This document shows positions 1 to 6,073 of a stretch of 24,421 nucleotides of DNA, in pieces (the first letter of the stretch is position 1; every line of letters starts with the position of its first letter). Source of the stretch: a virus; IMG/VR virus record IMGVR_UViG_3300017971_000745, positions 1 through 24,421 of that record. One strand, given 5' to 3'. Made by a program: the position numbers and the translations under genes. The notes beneath the pieces were generated by a model that had not been told where the DNA came from, did not search any database, and saw nothing but the letters and a program-made list of their open reading frames with translations.

Positions 1-4
1 CATC

Positions 5-340
5 ATGGATCTGGTCCAGGACGACGAGGTAACGACGCTTGTCAATTACGCTGACGCGAAGGTCGATTACCAGACGGCCGAGACGTCCAGCAAATATGCT
101 GACGCGTTCTGGGCGGTCTATGGACCGCCGATCAATGCGCAGACCGGTCTGCCCTACCCGGCGAGCAACGACAACAAGGCGCTATTTCTGATCCGGTGCC
201 TGCGGGCACATTTCCGCGCCGTGCTGAGCGCAAGCCGCGTGCCGCAAGCCGGCGCGGCAGCGAGAGCCGCGGAAAAGTCGATCGTCGAAAGTGAGGCAGC
301 CACGGAGCTGGGCAGCGACGAGGCTCTTGACGAGGAGTAG
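5..340 (+). CDS. Unknown protein upstream of the portal gene, possibly 5'-partial
   Basis: This encodes 111 residues from the first visible ATG. The frame is open to the window edge, so the true start may lie upstream and no ribosome-binding site can be judged. The product is soluble, with an aromatic stretch (FWAVYGPP, about residues 35-42), a basic helix (about 62-78) and a strongly acidic C-terminus ending DEALDEE. I recognise no family. Its place directly before the portal is where terminase or small packaging-accessory genes usually sit, but nothing in the sequence identifies it as a terminase. The stop codon lies against a perfect hairpin shared with a possible convergent gene. Confidence 0.6.
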   Translation: MDLVQDDEVTTLVNYADAKVDYQTAETSSKYADAFWAVYGPPINAQTGLPYPASNDNKALFLIRCLRAHFRAVLSASRVPQAGAAARAAEKSIVESEAATELGSDEALDEE

Positions 341-360
341 CGTCGCTAGAACAGCGACGC
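340..360. terminator. Hairpin between convergent gene ends
   Basis: This is a perfect 8-bp stem (GCGTCGCT at 340-347, AGCGACGC at 353-360) with a 5-nt loop. It overlaps the stop codon of the 5-340 gene and the last codons of the possible minus-strand gene. There is no T-tract on either side, so it is at best a weak or factor-assisted bidirectional terminator. Confidence 0.45.
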
Positions 361-450
361 GACCCAAATAATCAGGTGCCACACGATCGACACGGCGATC
401 AGGACGAGCGTGCAGGCGGCGCCGATGGCATAGATCGGGTTGCGGAACAT
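346..450 (-). CDS. Possible small single-span membrane protein
   Basis: A minus-strand frame gives 34 residues from ATG at 448-450, or 38 from ATG at 460-462. It begins with a polar MFRNP segment, and then nearly all of it is one hydrophobic helix (IGAACTLVLIAVSIVWHLII) ending WVASLF. In a 64-65% GC sequence a frame this hydrophobic is unusual as a chance product. It sits in the 336-bp gap between two + strand genes and ends inside the hairpin at 340-360. No convincing Shine-Dalgarno sequence is visible. If real it could be a holin-like or superinfection-exclusion peptide, but no function can be assigned. Confidence 0.35.
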   Translation of the reverse strand: MFRNPIYAIGAACTLVLIAVSIVWHLIIWVASLF

Positions 451-542
451 GATCGGCATCATAGCCCGATTCTCGTTTCGCGGGCACCTAGGGTATTTGG
501 TGCAAATGTGCCCTTTTGTGATCTTGCCTATCTTACCATCGC

Positions 543-600
543 GTGACACGTGTGGTCACTCTGGCAAGGTGTGGGCAGGTTTGGGCAGGTTTGGGCAGGT
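543..600 (+). repeat. Dyad and 10-bp tandem repeats upstream of portal
   Basis: The dyad GTGAC-7 nt-GTCAC (543-559) contains the palindrome ACACGTGT. Next come three direct 10-bp units of the form (g/t)tgggcaggt at 571-600. CTGCCC at 612-617 could pair in RNA with any of the GGGCAG cores. This looks like a regulator-binding or leader-structure region for the portal transcript. No strong promoter is evident; an extended -10-like TGCTACATA lies at 640-648. Confidence 0.4.
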
Positions 601-676
601 TCGCCCGTTTTCTGCCCGTCAACTGAGCACCGATCCCACTGCTACATACTTGCGCAGGCGGCGTGGGGAGCTCTTC

Positions 677-2392
677 ATGGGGCTGTTTCAAAAAATCAAG
701 GATTTTTTCCGCGCCACTCTGGAGAACCCGGCTTGGTCGCTGTCCGATCCGGACGCCTGGCGCGACCATATCAGCTCGGGAATGATCGCCGAGACAGACC
801 AGTCGGTGACGGTCGACCATGCGCTGACCCTGTCGCCCGTCCACCGTGCCGTCAAGATGATTAGCGGCGATTGCTCCAAACTGCCGCTGAAGACCTACCG
901 GTACCGGACCGACGACACGGACGGAAAAGACGTCGATCGGCGTCACCAGGCGTGGCCATTCATCTCGCGCGACGGCCGCGCAAATGAAGAGGTGACGGCG
1001 CTCCAGTTTTGGCGGAGGCATTTCGCCGCGGCGTTGCTCTGGGAAAACGCCTACGCCTGGATCGACCGCGACGACCTGGGCCGGATCCGCGGGCTCTACA
1101 ATTTGCCGCCCGATCGCACCGCGCCGCTGCGAGTCCGCAAGCGGCTGTCGTATGTGACCGAGGTCGACGGCCAGCTCGAGCCGCTGCCGGCGGACGACGT
1201 GTTGCATCTGCAGGGGCTGTGCTGGGACGGGATGCGCGCGCCGCCGCTGATCGAGCAGGCGCGGCACGACTTCGGCGTCGCGCTGGCCGCGCGCAAATTT
1301 ACGTCCAAATTTTTCGCCAACGGCGCGCAGCACGGCGGCGTCTTGCAACTGCCGCCCGGCAGGACCAAGAAAGGGCGCGACAAAGTCGAGGAGTCGATCG
1401 AGCAACGCAAGAGCCGGCTCGACCTGGCGTTTAAGACGCTCGTGCTGCGCGACGGCTATCGCTGGTATTCGACGACCGTCGACCCGCAAAAGGCGCAACT
1501 GATCGAGCTGGACGATCAGCAGATCCGCCACGTGGCCAACTGGTTCATGCTCGCGCCGTCGAAGCTCGGTGTGAAAGAATCGATCAGCTACAACTCGGAG
1601 GAGGCCGCCAAACAGGATTATTACGACACGTGTCTCAGCTATTGGCTGAGCGCAAACCAAGCGGAGCTCAACAGCAAGCTGCTGACCGAGCGGCAACGCG
1701 AGAGGCGGAGTCACGTGATCCGGTACCAGATCAACGCATTGCTGTGGGCGGACGCGTCGACGCGATCGTCGATCGCCGTGGCCGGCATTCAGCACGGGCG
1801 ATTCTCGCCCGACGAAACGCGCGATTGGGAAGGATTGAATCCGCGGCCCGACGGCGAAGGCGGCAAGTATTGGCGGCCGGCGAACATGCAGGCGGTGGGC
1901 GAAGAGTCTGACACGTCTGACACGTCTGACACGTCCGACACGTCCGACACGTCCGACACGTCCGACACGTCCGACACGTCCGACGAATCCGCCGCCCGCG
2001 ACGCCCACCGCGCGCTACTGGCGGACGCCGCCCGCCGAGTCCTCCGCCGCTGGGCCCAACACGCCGAGCGTCGCGCCAAGTACTTCGGCGGCCCCGGCGA
2101 CCTGGTCGACTGGCTGCGCGACGAGCACGCCGGCATCTCGGCCGATATGGTGCGGCTGCCGCTGGACGCCGCTCGCTCGATCGCCCCGTGGATCGCCGCC
2201 ACGCCGAGCGACGTCGTCGAATCCCTGCTGGCCGAGGTGGCCGCACGCTGCGCGGATCTTGCCGATTGTGCGGCCGGCGATCGCGGCGATTATCTCGCGC
2301 AATCGTTCCGCGGCCTGATCGACTCACTGCCGGCAGGCGTCGCCGCCGAAACCATTTCCTGGGAAACGGCCCCCGATCACCGACGCGTCTAG
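677..2392 (+). CDS. Phage portal protein, HK97 type, with C-terminal extension
   Basis: This encodes 571 residues from ATG 677, chosen because GGGGAG lies 6 nt upstream; the frame is open further upstream but that part is low-complexity. The portal forms the dodecameric ring at the capsid vertex through which DNA is packaged and ejected, and on which the tail is attached. The family call rests on the N-terminal pattern (LTLSPVHRAVKMISGDCSKL, around residues 53-72), the LPPDR/LHLQG core and the typical phage order of portal, protease and capsid. The usual core seems to end near residue 405. It is followed by eight Ser-Asp-Thr units (411-434) and then about 130 residues of helical Ala/Arg-rich extension, which is longer than usual for the family. 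The terminase should lie upstream of the window. Confidence 0.9.
   Translation: MGLFQKIKDFFRATLENPAWSLSDPDAWRDHISSGMIAETDQSVTVDHALTLSPVHRAVKMISGDCSKLPLKTYRYRTDDTDGKDVDRRHQAWPFISRDGRANEEVTALQFWRRHFAAALLWENAYAWIDRDDLGRIRGLYNLPPDRTAPLRVRKRLSYVTEVDGQLEPLPADDVLHLQGLCWDGMRAPPLIEQARHDFGVALAARKFTSKFFANGAQHGGVLQLPPGRTKKGRDKVEESIEQRKSRLDLAFKTLVLRDGYRWYSTTVDPQKAQLIELDDQQIRHVANWFMLAPSKLGVKESISYNSEEAAKQDYYDTCLSYWLSANQAELNSKLLTERQRERRSHVIRYQINALLWADASTRSSIAVAGIQHGRFSPDETRDWEGLNPRPDGEGGKYWRPANMQAVGEESDTSDTSDTSDTSDTSDTSDTSDTSDESAARDAHRALLADAARRVLRRWAQHAERRAKYFGGPGDLVDWLRDEHAGISADMVRLPLDAARSIAPWIAATPSDVVESLLAEVAARCADLADCAAGDRGDYLAQSFRGLIDSLPAGVAAETISWETAPDHRRV
1907..1978 (+). repeat. 9-bp tandem repeat inside the portal gene
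   Basis: Eight in-frame copies of tc(t/c)gacacg encode (SDT)8. The first three copies read tctgacacg and the last five tccgacacg, so the array looks recently expanded. Gain or loss of a unit keeps the frame and changes linker length only. Confidence 0.95.
2353..2368 (+). repeat. 16-bp dyad motif, copy 1 (inside the end of portal)
   Basis: The sequence is CATTTCCTGGGAAACG, with a TTTCC-TG-GGAAA dyad core. Exact copies lie at 17874-17889 (same strand) and 8751-8766 (opposite strand). This copy is 3'-terminal within the portal coding sequence, 24 bp before the end of its stop codon. Confidence 0.9.
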
Positions 2393-2448
2393 GCGAGCCG
2401 TGGGCGTCAGCCCGCGGATGATCCGGGGACTTACGTCCCCGGCTCGCC
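2392..2448. repeat. Interspersed palindromic repeat, copy 1
   Basis: The outer arms are GGCGAGCCG and CGGCTCGCC; the inner arms GGGCGT and ACGTCCCC are imperfect. The element starts on the last base of the portal stop codon and ends 32 bp before the protease start. It could act as a mRNA hairpin between genes. Related copies occur at 3249-3316, 13835-13905 and 14251-14305. Confidence 0.85.
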
Positions 2449-2480
2449 GGTCATTCACTTTTTTTTTCTGGAGGCTTCCC

Positions 2481-3242
2481 ATGTCCGAATCTACCGCCCA
2501 CCGCGCCGTGGGCCGGCTGTACGAGCGCCGCGACGGCGCCCGCCCGCGCATCGAGCTCCGCGGCGAAGGCGACGACCAGCAGCGCGTGATCGTCGGCTAC
2601 GCGGCCGTGTTCTACCGCGCGAACGATCCCGGCACCGAGTACCGGTTGTGGCAGGACGCGTACGAGCGCGTCATGCCCGGCGCCTTCGACGACGCGCTGA
2701 AAAACGACGTCGTGCGCGGACTGACCAACCACGATCCCAATTGGCTGCTCGGTCGCAGCGACATCGGCACGGTCCGGTTGTCCGTGGACAAGACCGGGCT
2801 GCGGTACGAGATCGACGCGCCCGATACGCAGGCCGGCCGCGACACCGTGGCCCTGCTGGACCGCGGAGATCTGGACGGCAGCTCGTTCGGCTTCCGCGTC
2901 TACGGAGGCAAGCGCGGCAAGGTGGCCTGGGTCGAAGAGACGCGCGACGCGCGGACGATCGAGATCCGCGAGTTGCACCAGGTCGAGCTGCTCGACGTCG
3001 GGCCGGTCACGTATCCCGCGTATGAGTCCACCGAGGCCGGCGCACGCGGCGACGTGCCCGCGCATTTGACCGAGGCGTGGGACGAGTGGCTGACGCGCCG
3101 CTCGCTGGTGCTATCTGACGAGGAGCTGCTGCGCGAGATGGAGCTGCAGATCCGCTCGATCGAGTCCGACATTGCCGACGCCGACGATTACTGCTACCCG
3201 TGGCGATCGGAAGCCGATCGAGCCGCCCGGAGCTGCGGCTAA
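2481..3242 (+). CDS. HK97-type prohead protease
   Basis: This encodes 253 residues. ATG 2481 is chosen because TGGAGG lies 6 nt upstream; the longer frame would run through the palindromic repeat. Prohead proteases of this family (peptidase U35) cleave the capsid delta domain and other head proteins during maturation, inside the procapsid. The family pattern is clear: VIVGYAAVF near residue 36, VMPGAFDDAL (64-73), the catalytic His84 in LTNHDPNWLLGR, and the catalytic Ser135 in LDGSSFGFRV, followed by VELLDVGPVTYPAY. The C-terminal 45 residues are charged and helical. The natural substrate is the capsid protein at 6427, whose N-terminal 130 residues look like a delta domain. Unusually, about 3.2 kb separates protease and capsid. 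Confidence 0.93.
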   Translation: MSESTAHRAVGRLYERRDGARPRIELRGEGDDQQRVIVGYAAVFYRANDPGTEYRLWQDAYERVMPGAFDDALKNDVVRGLTNHDPNWLLGRSDIGTVRLSVDKTGLRYEIDAPDTQAGRDTVALLDRGDLDGSSFGFRVYGGKRGKVAWVEETRDARTIEIRELHQVELLDVGPVTYPAYESTEAGARGDVPAHLTEAWDEWLTRRSLVLSDEELLREMELQIRSIESDIADADDYCYPWRSEADRAARSCG

Positions 3243-3248
3243 GCTGTT

Positions 3249-3316
3249 GGCGAGCCGGAGGCGTGAGCCGCCGGATAATTGCGTTATCATCGGCGGGCTA
3301 ACGCCCACCGCTCGCC
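3249..3316. repeat. Interspersed palindromic repeat, copy 2
   Basis: The element runs GGCGAGCCGGAGGCGTGAGC...CGGGCTAACGCCCACCGCTCGCC, with outer arms GGCGAGC and GCTCGCC, and begins 6 bp after the protease stop. It belongs to the same family as copies 1 and 4. Confidence 0.85.
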
Positions 3317-3538
3317 AAATAAGAGAGCGGCCGGGCGTCACGCCACACCCGGCCGCCGTTGGTCGCTCGCCGCCAACGCCGCCCAGGAGCGGCGAGCGTA
3401 ATCGGAGTGAGGCCCGCACAGTACCCGCCCGCGGCGATCGCCGCAATTGTAAATCTTACAATCGCCCGGTCCGGCTCCGGGCGGCACCGTCGGCGTCCAG
3501 GTCGTTTCCCCAACCGTCCGACCGCTCGCCGATACCTG
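3317..3538. other. Gene-free stretch with four successive inverted repeats
   Basis: No coding frame is credible here. There are perfect stems at 3327-3335/3348-3356 (9 bp), 3364-3373/3389-3398 (10 bp) and 3464-3469/3477-3482 (GCCCGG/CCGGGC, approximate ends), plus an AT-rich 17-bp dyad ATTGTAA-atc-TTACAAT at 3446-3462. The AT-rich dyad stands out in GC-rich surroundings and looks like an operator for a small helix-turn-helix protein. The GC-rich stems may be RNA hairpins in the 3' end of the protease transcript. Confidence 0.55.
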
Positions 3539-3566
3539 TTGACGCCGACGAATTCGGCCGTACAAT
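3539..3566 (+). promoter_or_regulatory. Sigma70-like promoter of the HTH gene (leaderless type)
   Basis: TTGACG (3539-3544), a 16-bp spacer and TACAAT (3561-3566) match the -35/-10 consensus well. The expected transcription start, 7 nt after the -10, is about 3573, which is the A of the ATG. The transcript would therefore have no 5' leader and no Shine-Dalgarno sequence. Confidence 0.7.
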
Positions 3567-3572
3567 GGGTGT

Positions 3573-3797
3573 ATGAGCGCTACCGAACCACCGCCAGCCA
3601 AATACCCCGTCACCATTTCTCAGGCCGCCCAACTCACCGGCGTTGCGGCGAGCACGTTGGCCACGATCGCCGCTCGTCTTGGCGTGGGCCGGCGGCTCGG
3701 GAATCTCCGCGTCAAGCTACTTTCCCGGTCGGATCTTGCCAAAATTCTTGCCGAAAAACGCCCTAAACCCGGCCGTCCACCGTGCAAACGGCCGTAA
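3573..3797 (+). CDS. Small helix-turn-helix DNA-binding protein
   Basis: This encodes 74 residues. Residues 13-45 (VTISQAAQLTGVAASTLATIAARLGVGRRL) read as a MerR/excisionase-type helix-turn-helix, and LSRSDLAKILAEKRP (50-64) is the typical following helix. The C-terminus is basic with a GRP core (KPGRPPCKRP) like an AT-hook. It probably binds DNA as a small regulator or recombination directionality-like factor. An AT-rich dyad at 3446-3462, about 110 bp upstream, is a possible target and would suggest autoregulation. Initiation is probably leaderless (see the promoter). It sits within head genes, separate from the structural transcripts. The family call is moderate; the specific role is unknown. 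Confidence 0.75.
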   Translation: MSATEPPPAKYPVTISQAAQLTGVAASTLATIAARLGVGRRLGNLRVKLLSRSDLAKILAEKRPKPGRPPCKRP

Positions 3798-3823
3798 CTC
3801 TTTACCCCTTATACGTTTACGGC
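3791..3823. repeat. Inverted repeat at the 3' end of the HTH gene
   Basis: GCCGTAA (3791-3797, including the stop codon) and TTACGGC (3817-3823) form a 7-bp stem around a 19-nt loop. It is followed by an A-rich run, not a T-tract. It may be a weak 3' hairpin, or an operator for the following HNH promoter. Confidence 0.35.
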
Positions 3824-3870
3824 AACGAAAAAAAAGACGGAAAACTTGGCGGAATTCCCCCGATTATTCG

Positions 3871-3898
3871 TTGACACGGACGAATAAGACTGTAGAAT
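3871..3898 (+). promoter_or_regulatory. Strong sigma70-like promoter of the HNH gene
   Basis: A perfect TTGACA (3871-3876), a 16-bp spacer and TAGAAT (3893-3898) predict a start near 3905. AAAGGAGG at 3908-3915 lies 5 nt before the ATG. This is the best consensus promoter in the window and suggests independent, possibly early or lysogenic, expression. Confidence 0.75.
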
Positions 3899-3920
3899 TA
3901 GGGCAGCAAAGGAGGAAATC

Positions 3921-4349
3921 ATGGCCAGCAAGAAACAACACGAGACGGCACGAGACCGAGGCGAATGGCAGGGGATGAACTGGATCCGGCAAGACAAGCG
4001 GCTGGCCATCTACCTCCGCGACGGCCTGGCCTGTACCTACTGCGGCCACAGCGTCGAGGACGGGGCAAGCCTCAGCCTCGACCATGTCAAGCCGCACAGC
4101 AAGGGCGGCAGCAACCACGAGACCAACCTGGTCACCTGCTGCGAGCGCTGCAACAAGAGCCGCGGCAATCGCTCGGTGCGGGCGTTCTGCCGCGCGGTGG
4201 CCGAGTATTTGAATCACGGCGTCACGCCGGAGGAAATCGAAAAGCACGTGCGGGCCACCGCGAAACGATCCTTGGCCCCGCACAGGATCGAAGCCAAAGA
4301 AATGATCGCCCGCCGCGGATCGGCCGCGCGGGTGCTGGCGACCATGTAG
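3921..4349 (+). CDS. HNH endonuclease
   Basis: This encodes 142 residues. A compact HNH/zinc module is visible: the Cys38-x2-Cys41 knuckle (CTYCG), catalytic Asp54-His55 in LSLDHVKPHSKGG, Asn69 in HETNLV, and Cys74-x2-Cys77 with Asn78 (CCERCNKSRGN). It should nick or cut double-stranded DNA with a divalent metal. In many HK97-like phages an HNH protein next to the terminase is required for DNA packaging; here it lies between protease and capsid instead. It has its own consensus promoter and a near-perfect ribosome-binding site. A homing or moron-type nuclease is the alternative. No RuvC or DNA-recognition domain is fused, so it is not IscB-like. Confidence 0.92.
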   Translation: MASKKQHETARDRGEWQGMNWIRQDKRLAIYLRDGLACTYCGHSVEDGASLSLDHVKPHSKGGSNHETNLVTCCERCNKSRGNRSVRAFCRAVAEYLNHGVTPEEIEKHVRATAKRSLAPHRIEAKEMIARRGSAARVLATM

Positions 4350-4437
4350 GGGATTCTCCGCGGGCGAGTGCCCGCGGCCCAAATAGAAGTGGGCCGGCAG
4401 CGGTGGCAGCCGCCCCGGCCCTTGGCCAAGTCCTACA
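4350..4437 (+). other. Hairpin-rich spacer between HNH gene and next gene
   Basis: A perfect hairpin CCGCGGGC-GAGT-GCCCGCGG lies at 4358-4377, followed by a nested GGGCCGG...CCGGCCC stem (about 4390-4425) and the palindrome TTGGCCAAG. There is no T-tract. The elements may terminate or protect the HNH transcript or form a leader for the gene at 4451. Confidence 0.45.
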
Positions 4438-4450
4438 AGGAGGACCTGAC

Positions 4451-5389
4451 ATGACTAGTCTGACCCAAGTGTATGTGGCGGTCAATCGACGCGAGGCAAT
4501 CCAGCGCGGTGTCAATGGCACCGAGACGCCGGTGGTTGTCGAGCTGGATGTGGCGTCGATGACGTGGCAGGATCGCGACGAGCTCGCGGCGCGGCTCGTG
4601 CTCGAAAGTGACACATACCGCAAGTACCCTGCACCGCGGTTGGGGGACCGCGACCCCGCGAGCGGAAACGTGCAGCGGATAATGACGGTCAACGATCCCA
4701 CGCAGGAAGGAGTGATTGAGGCGCTCGAGCAGTACCGCGCAGCCGTGGCTCAGCACGAGGCCGACGAGCAGGCAGTGCGCGACCAGGCGGTCGCGCTGGT
4801 GCCCAAAATCGTGGAGTGGATCGAGCAAGCCAGCGAGGAGGAGTTGGCAGAGCATCATTTGCTGCTCTGTCGCAATCGGTACCACGCATGCCCGATTGCG
4901 CCCGACTGCGACGAGCGCGTGAGAAAGTACGCGTACGACGCAATCCCGCAGGAGGTGATTGATCCGGCCAAGCAGCGGCTCCGCGCTTTGGAGGCGCGGG
5001 AAAAGGCGGCAAAGGAAGCCGCACAGCGCGCGGAGGCTGAGCGCAAAGAGCAGGAGCGGCGCGACTGGATCGCGGCGCACGGCTCGCAGCGGCTCGTGAC
5101 CATGCTGGCCGAGGGCATCGGTTGCGAGGAGACGTATCAGCGCGAGCGCGCTCGCTATGACGGCCAGCAGTTCCGGGCGCGGCTGGAAGAGCGGCGCCCC
5201 GGCTGGGAGCTGGCCGAGGAGGATGAGATTGACCGCGATGTGCATGACGTCCCCATGCGGGCGCTGAGGATCCTGGCGGCGGGCCGACAGCTCGCGGCCG
5301 GCTGCAAGCTGGCCAAGCGTGACGGCCACTACGTCTGCGTCGATACGTTCGAGGGCCGGCTGATCGTATGGCCGCCCTCGCAAAACTGA
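4451..5389 (+). CDS. Unknown coiled-coil protein
   Basis: This encodes 312 residues from ATG 4451, which has AAGGAGG 7 nt upstream; the frame is open further upstream through the HNH gene, but that part is a shadow. I do not recognise a family. Residues 80-130 are acidic and helical. Cys140, Cys147 and Cys153 cluster in LLLCRNRYHACPIAPDC. Residues 172-209 form a highly charged Ala/Glu/Lys/Arg helix, a likely coiled coil. The C-terminus (RDGHYVCVDTFEGRLIVWPP) looks like a small beta element. The gene lies in the non-structural island with no overlap with its neighbours. It may be an early or accessory protein. Confidence 0.75.
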   Translation: MTSLTQVYVAVNRREAIQRGVNGTETPVVVELDVASMTWQDRDELAARLVLESDTYRKYPAPRLGDRDPASGNVQRIMTVNDPTQEGVIEALEQYRAAVAQHEADEQAVRDQAVALVPKIVEWIEQASEEELAEHHLLLCRNRYHACPIAPDCDERVRKYAYDAIPQEVIDPAKQRLRALEAREKAAKEAAQRAEAERKEQERRDWIAAHGSQRLVTMLAEGIGCEETYQRERARYDGQQFRARLEERRPGWELAEEDEIDRDVHDVPMRALRILAAGRQLAAGCKLAKRDGHYVCVDTFEGRLIVWPPSQN

Positions 5390-5493
5390 TCCTACACGGG
5401 CCGGCGGCGGCCCCATTGAAGCTCGAGCGATGCTGTTCGCCCGATTTTTGCTGATTGGTTTTCCGCCGCTGGCCTTTTTGTTTGGAGCAAATC

Positions 5494-5889
5494 ATGAGCA
5501 TCAAATATCATCTCAGCAATCGCCAGCGCAAAGAGATCTACGTGCGCGGTGCGGAGCTGACGATTGCGTTGCCGCTGCCGGTCGAAGATCACGAGGATCT
5601 ACTCGCCTGGGCGCGGTCGGTCTTGGGTGACGTCGATCCAGAGGATGTCGCGGAGGCGCGGGAGGACGAGGTCATCGTCCACGCGACGTTGCGCGGCGAA
5701 AATGGACTGCCCAAGTTAATCGGCAAGATCGTACGCAACGCGGACGATCGGCTGCCGGGGCAGTGGCACTACGCGGCGGCCGTGATCCTCGTCACGATCC
5801 GGCACGCGGGGCATGAAATCCGCCATGCGCCTGATTATCCGCAGTGGCCCGGCGGCTCGCTGGTGGTCGACGGTCACAAAATCGAGTGA
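5494..5889 (+). CDS. Unknown acidic protein
   Basis: This encodes 131 residues from ATG 5494, with TTGGAG about 6 nt upstream. The longer frame begins in a T-rich spacer and is less likely. The product is soluble, starts with a basic segment (HLSNRQRKEIYVRG), has an acidic middle (VDPEDVAEAREDEVIVHA) and a His-containing end (IRHAGHEIRHAPDYPQW). I see no known motif. It is the last gene before the large structured gap and the terminator at 5958-5986, and so probably closes the HNH-containing transcript. Confidence 0.7.
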   Translation: MSIKYHLSNRQRKEIYVRGAELTIALPLPVEDHEDLLAWARSVLGDVDPEDVAEAREDEVIVHATLRGENGLPKLIGKIVRNADDRLPGQWHYAAAVILVTIRHAGHEIRHAPDYPQWPGGSLVVDGHKIE

Positions 5890-5895
5890 TTTAGC

Positions 5896-5924
5896 TTGCT
5901 TCGTCTGGCCGGCCGTGCTAGAGT
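5896..5924 (+). promoter_or_regulatory. Candidate promoter of a short transcript
   Basis: TTGCTT (5896-5901), a 17-bp spacer and TAGAGT (5919-5924) preceded by TGC form an extended -10. The predicted start is near 5931, only about 55 nt before the terminator T-run. The match to consensus is moderate. Confidence 0.45.
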
Positions 5925-5957
5925 GGCCCGTGAGATCGAGCGAGCATTTTCCCTCCC

Positions 5958-5986
5958 GCCCGGTGATAGCTTCCACCGGGCTTTTT
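5958..5986 (+). terminator. Rho-independent terminator
   Basis: The 8-bp stem GCCCGGTG (5958-5965) and CACCGGGC (5974-5981) with an 8-nt loop is followed by five T residues (5982-5986). This is the clearest intrinsic terminator in the window. It ends the transcript of the preceding genes and separates them from the capsid operon. Confidence 0.85.
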
Positions 5987-6073
5987 CGTTGCGCGGCGCG
6001 AAAATCGTCCGAAACTTGGAACGCGCCCAAATTCGCGCGTAAGCTGGAAAACTGATTTGCTGCCCGCAGGCCC

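Noticed and set aside
440-676. Longer portal start at 440
   Set aside because: The segment is low-complexity, crosses the dyad and repeats, and lacks a ribosome-binding site. ATG 677 has GGGGAG at correct spacing.
533-2008. Long minus-strand open frame (491 codons) opposite the portal gene
   Set aside because: Its composition (Arg/Val/Leu-rich, with RVG repeats from the tandem array) is that of an antisense shadow. The + strand frame has a recognisable portal pattern and ribosome-binding site.
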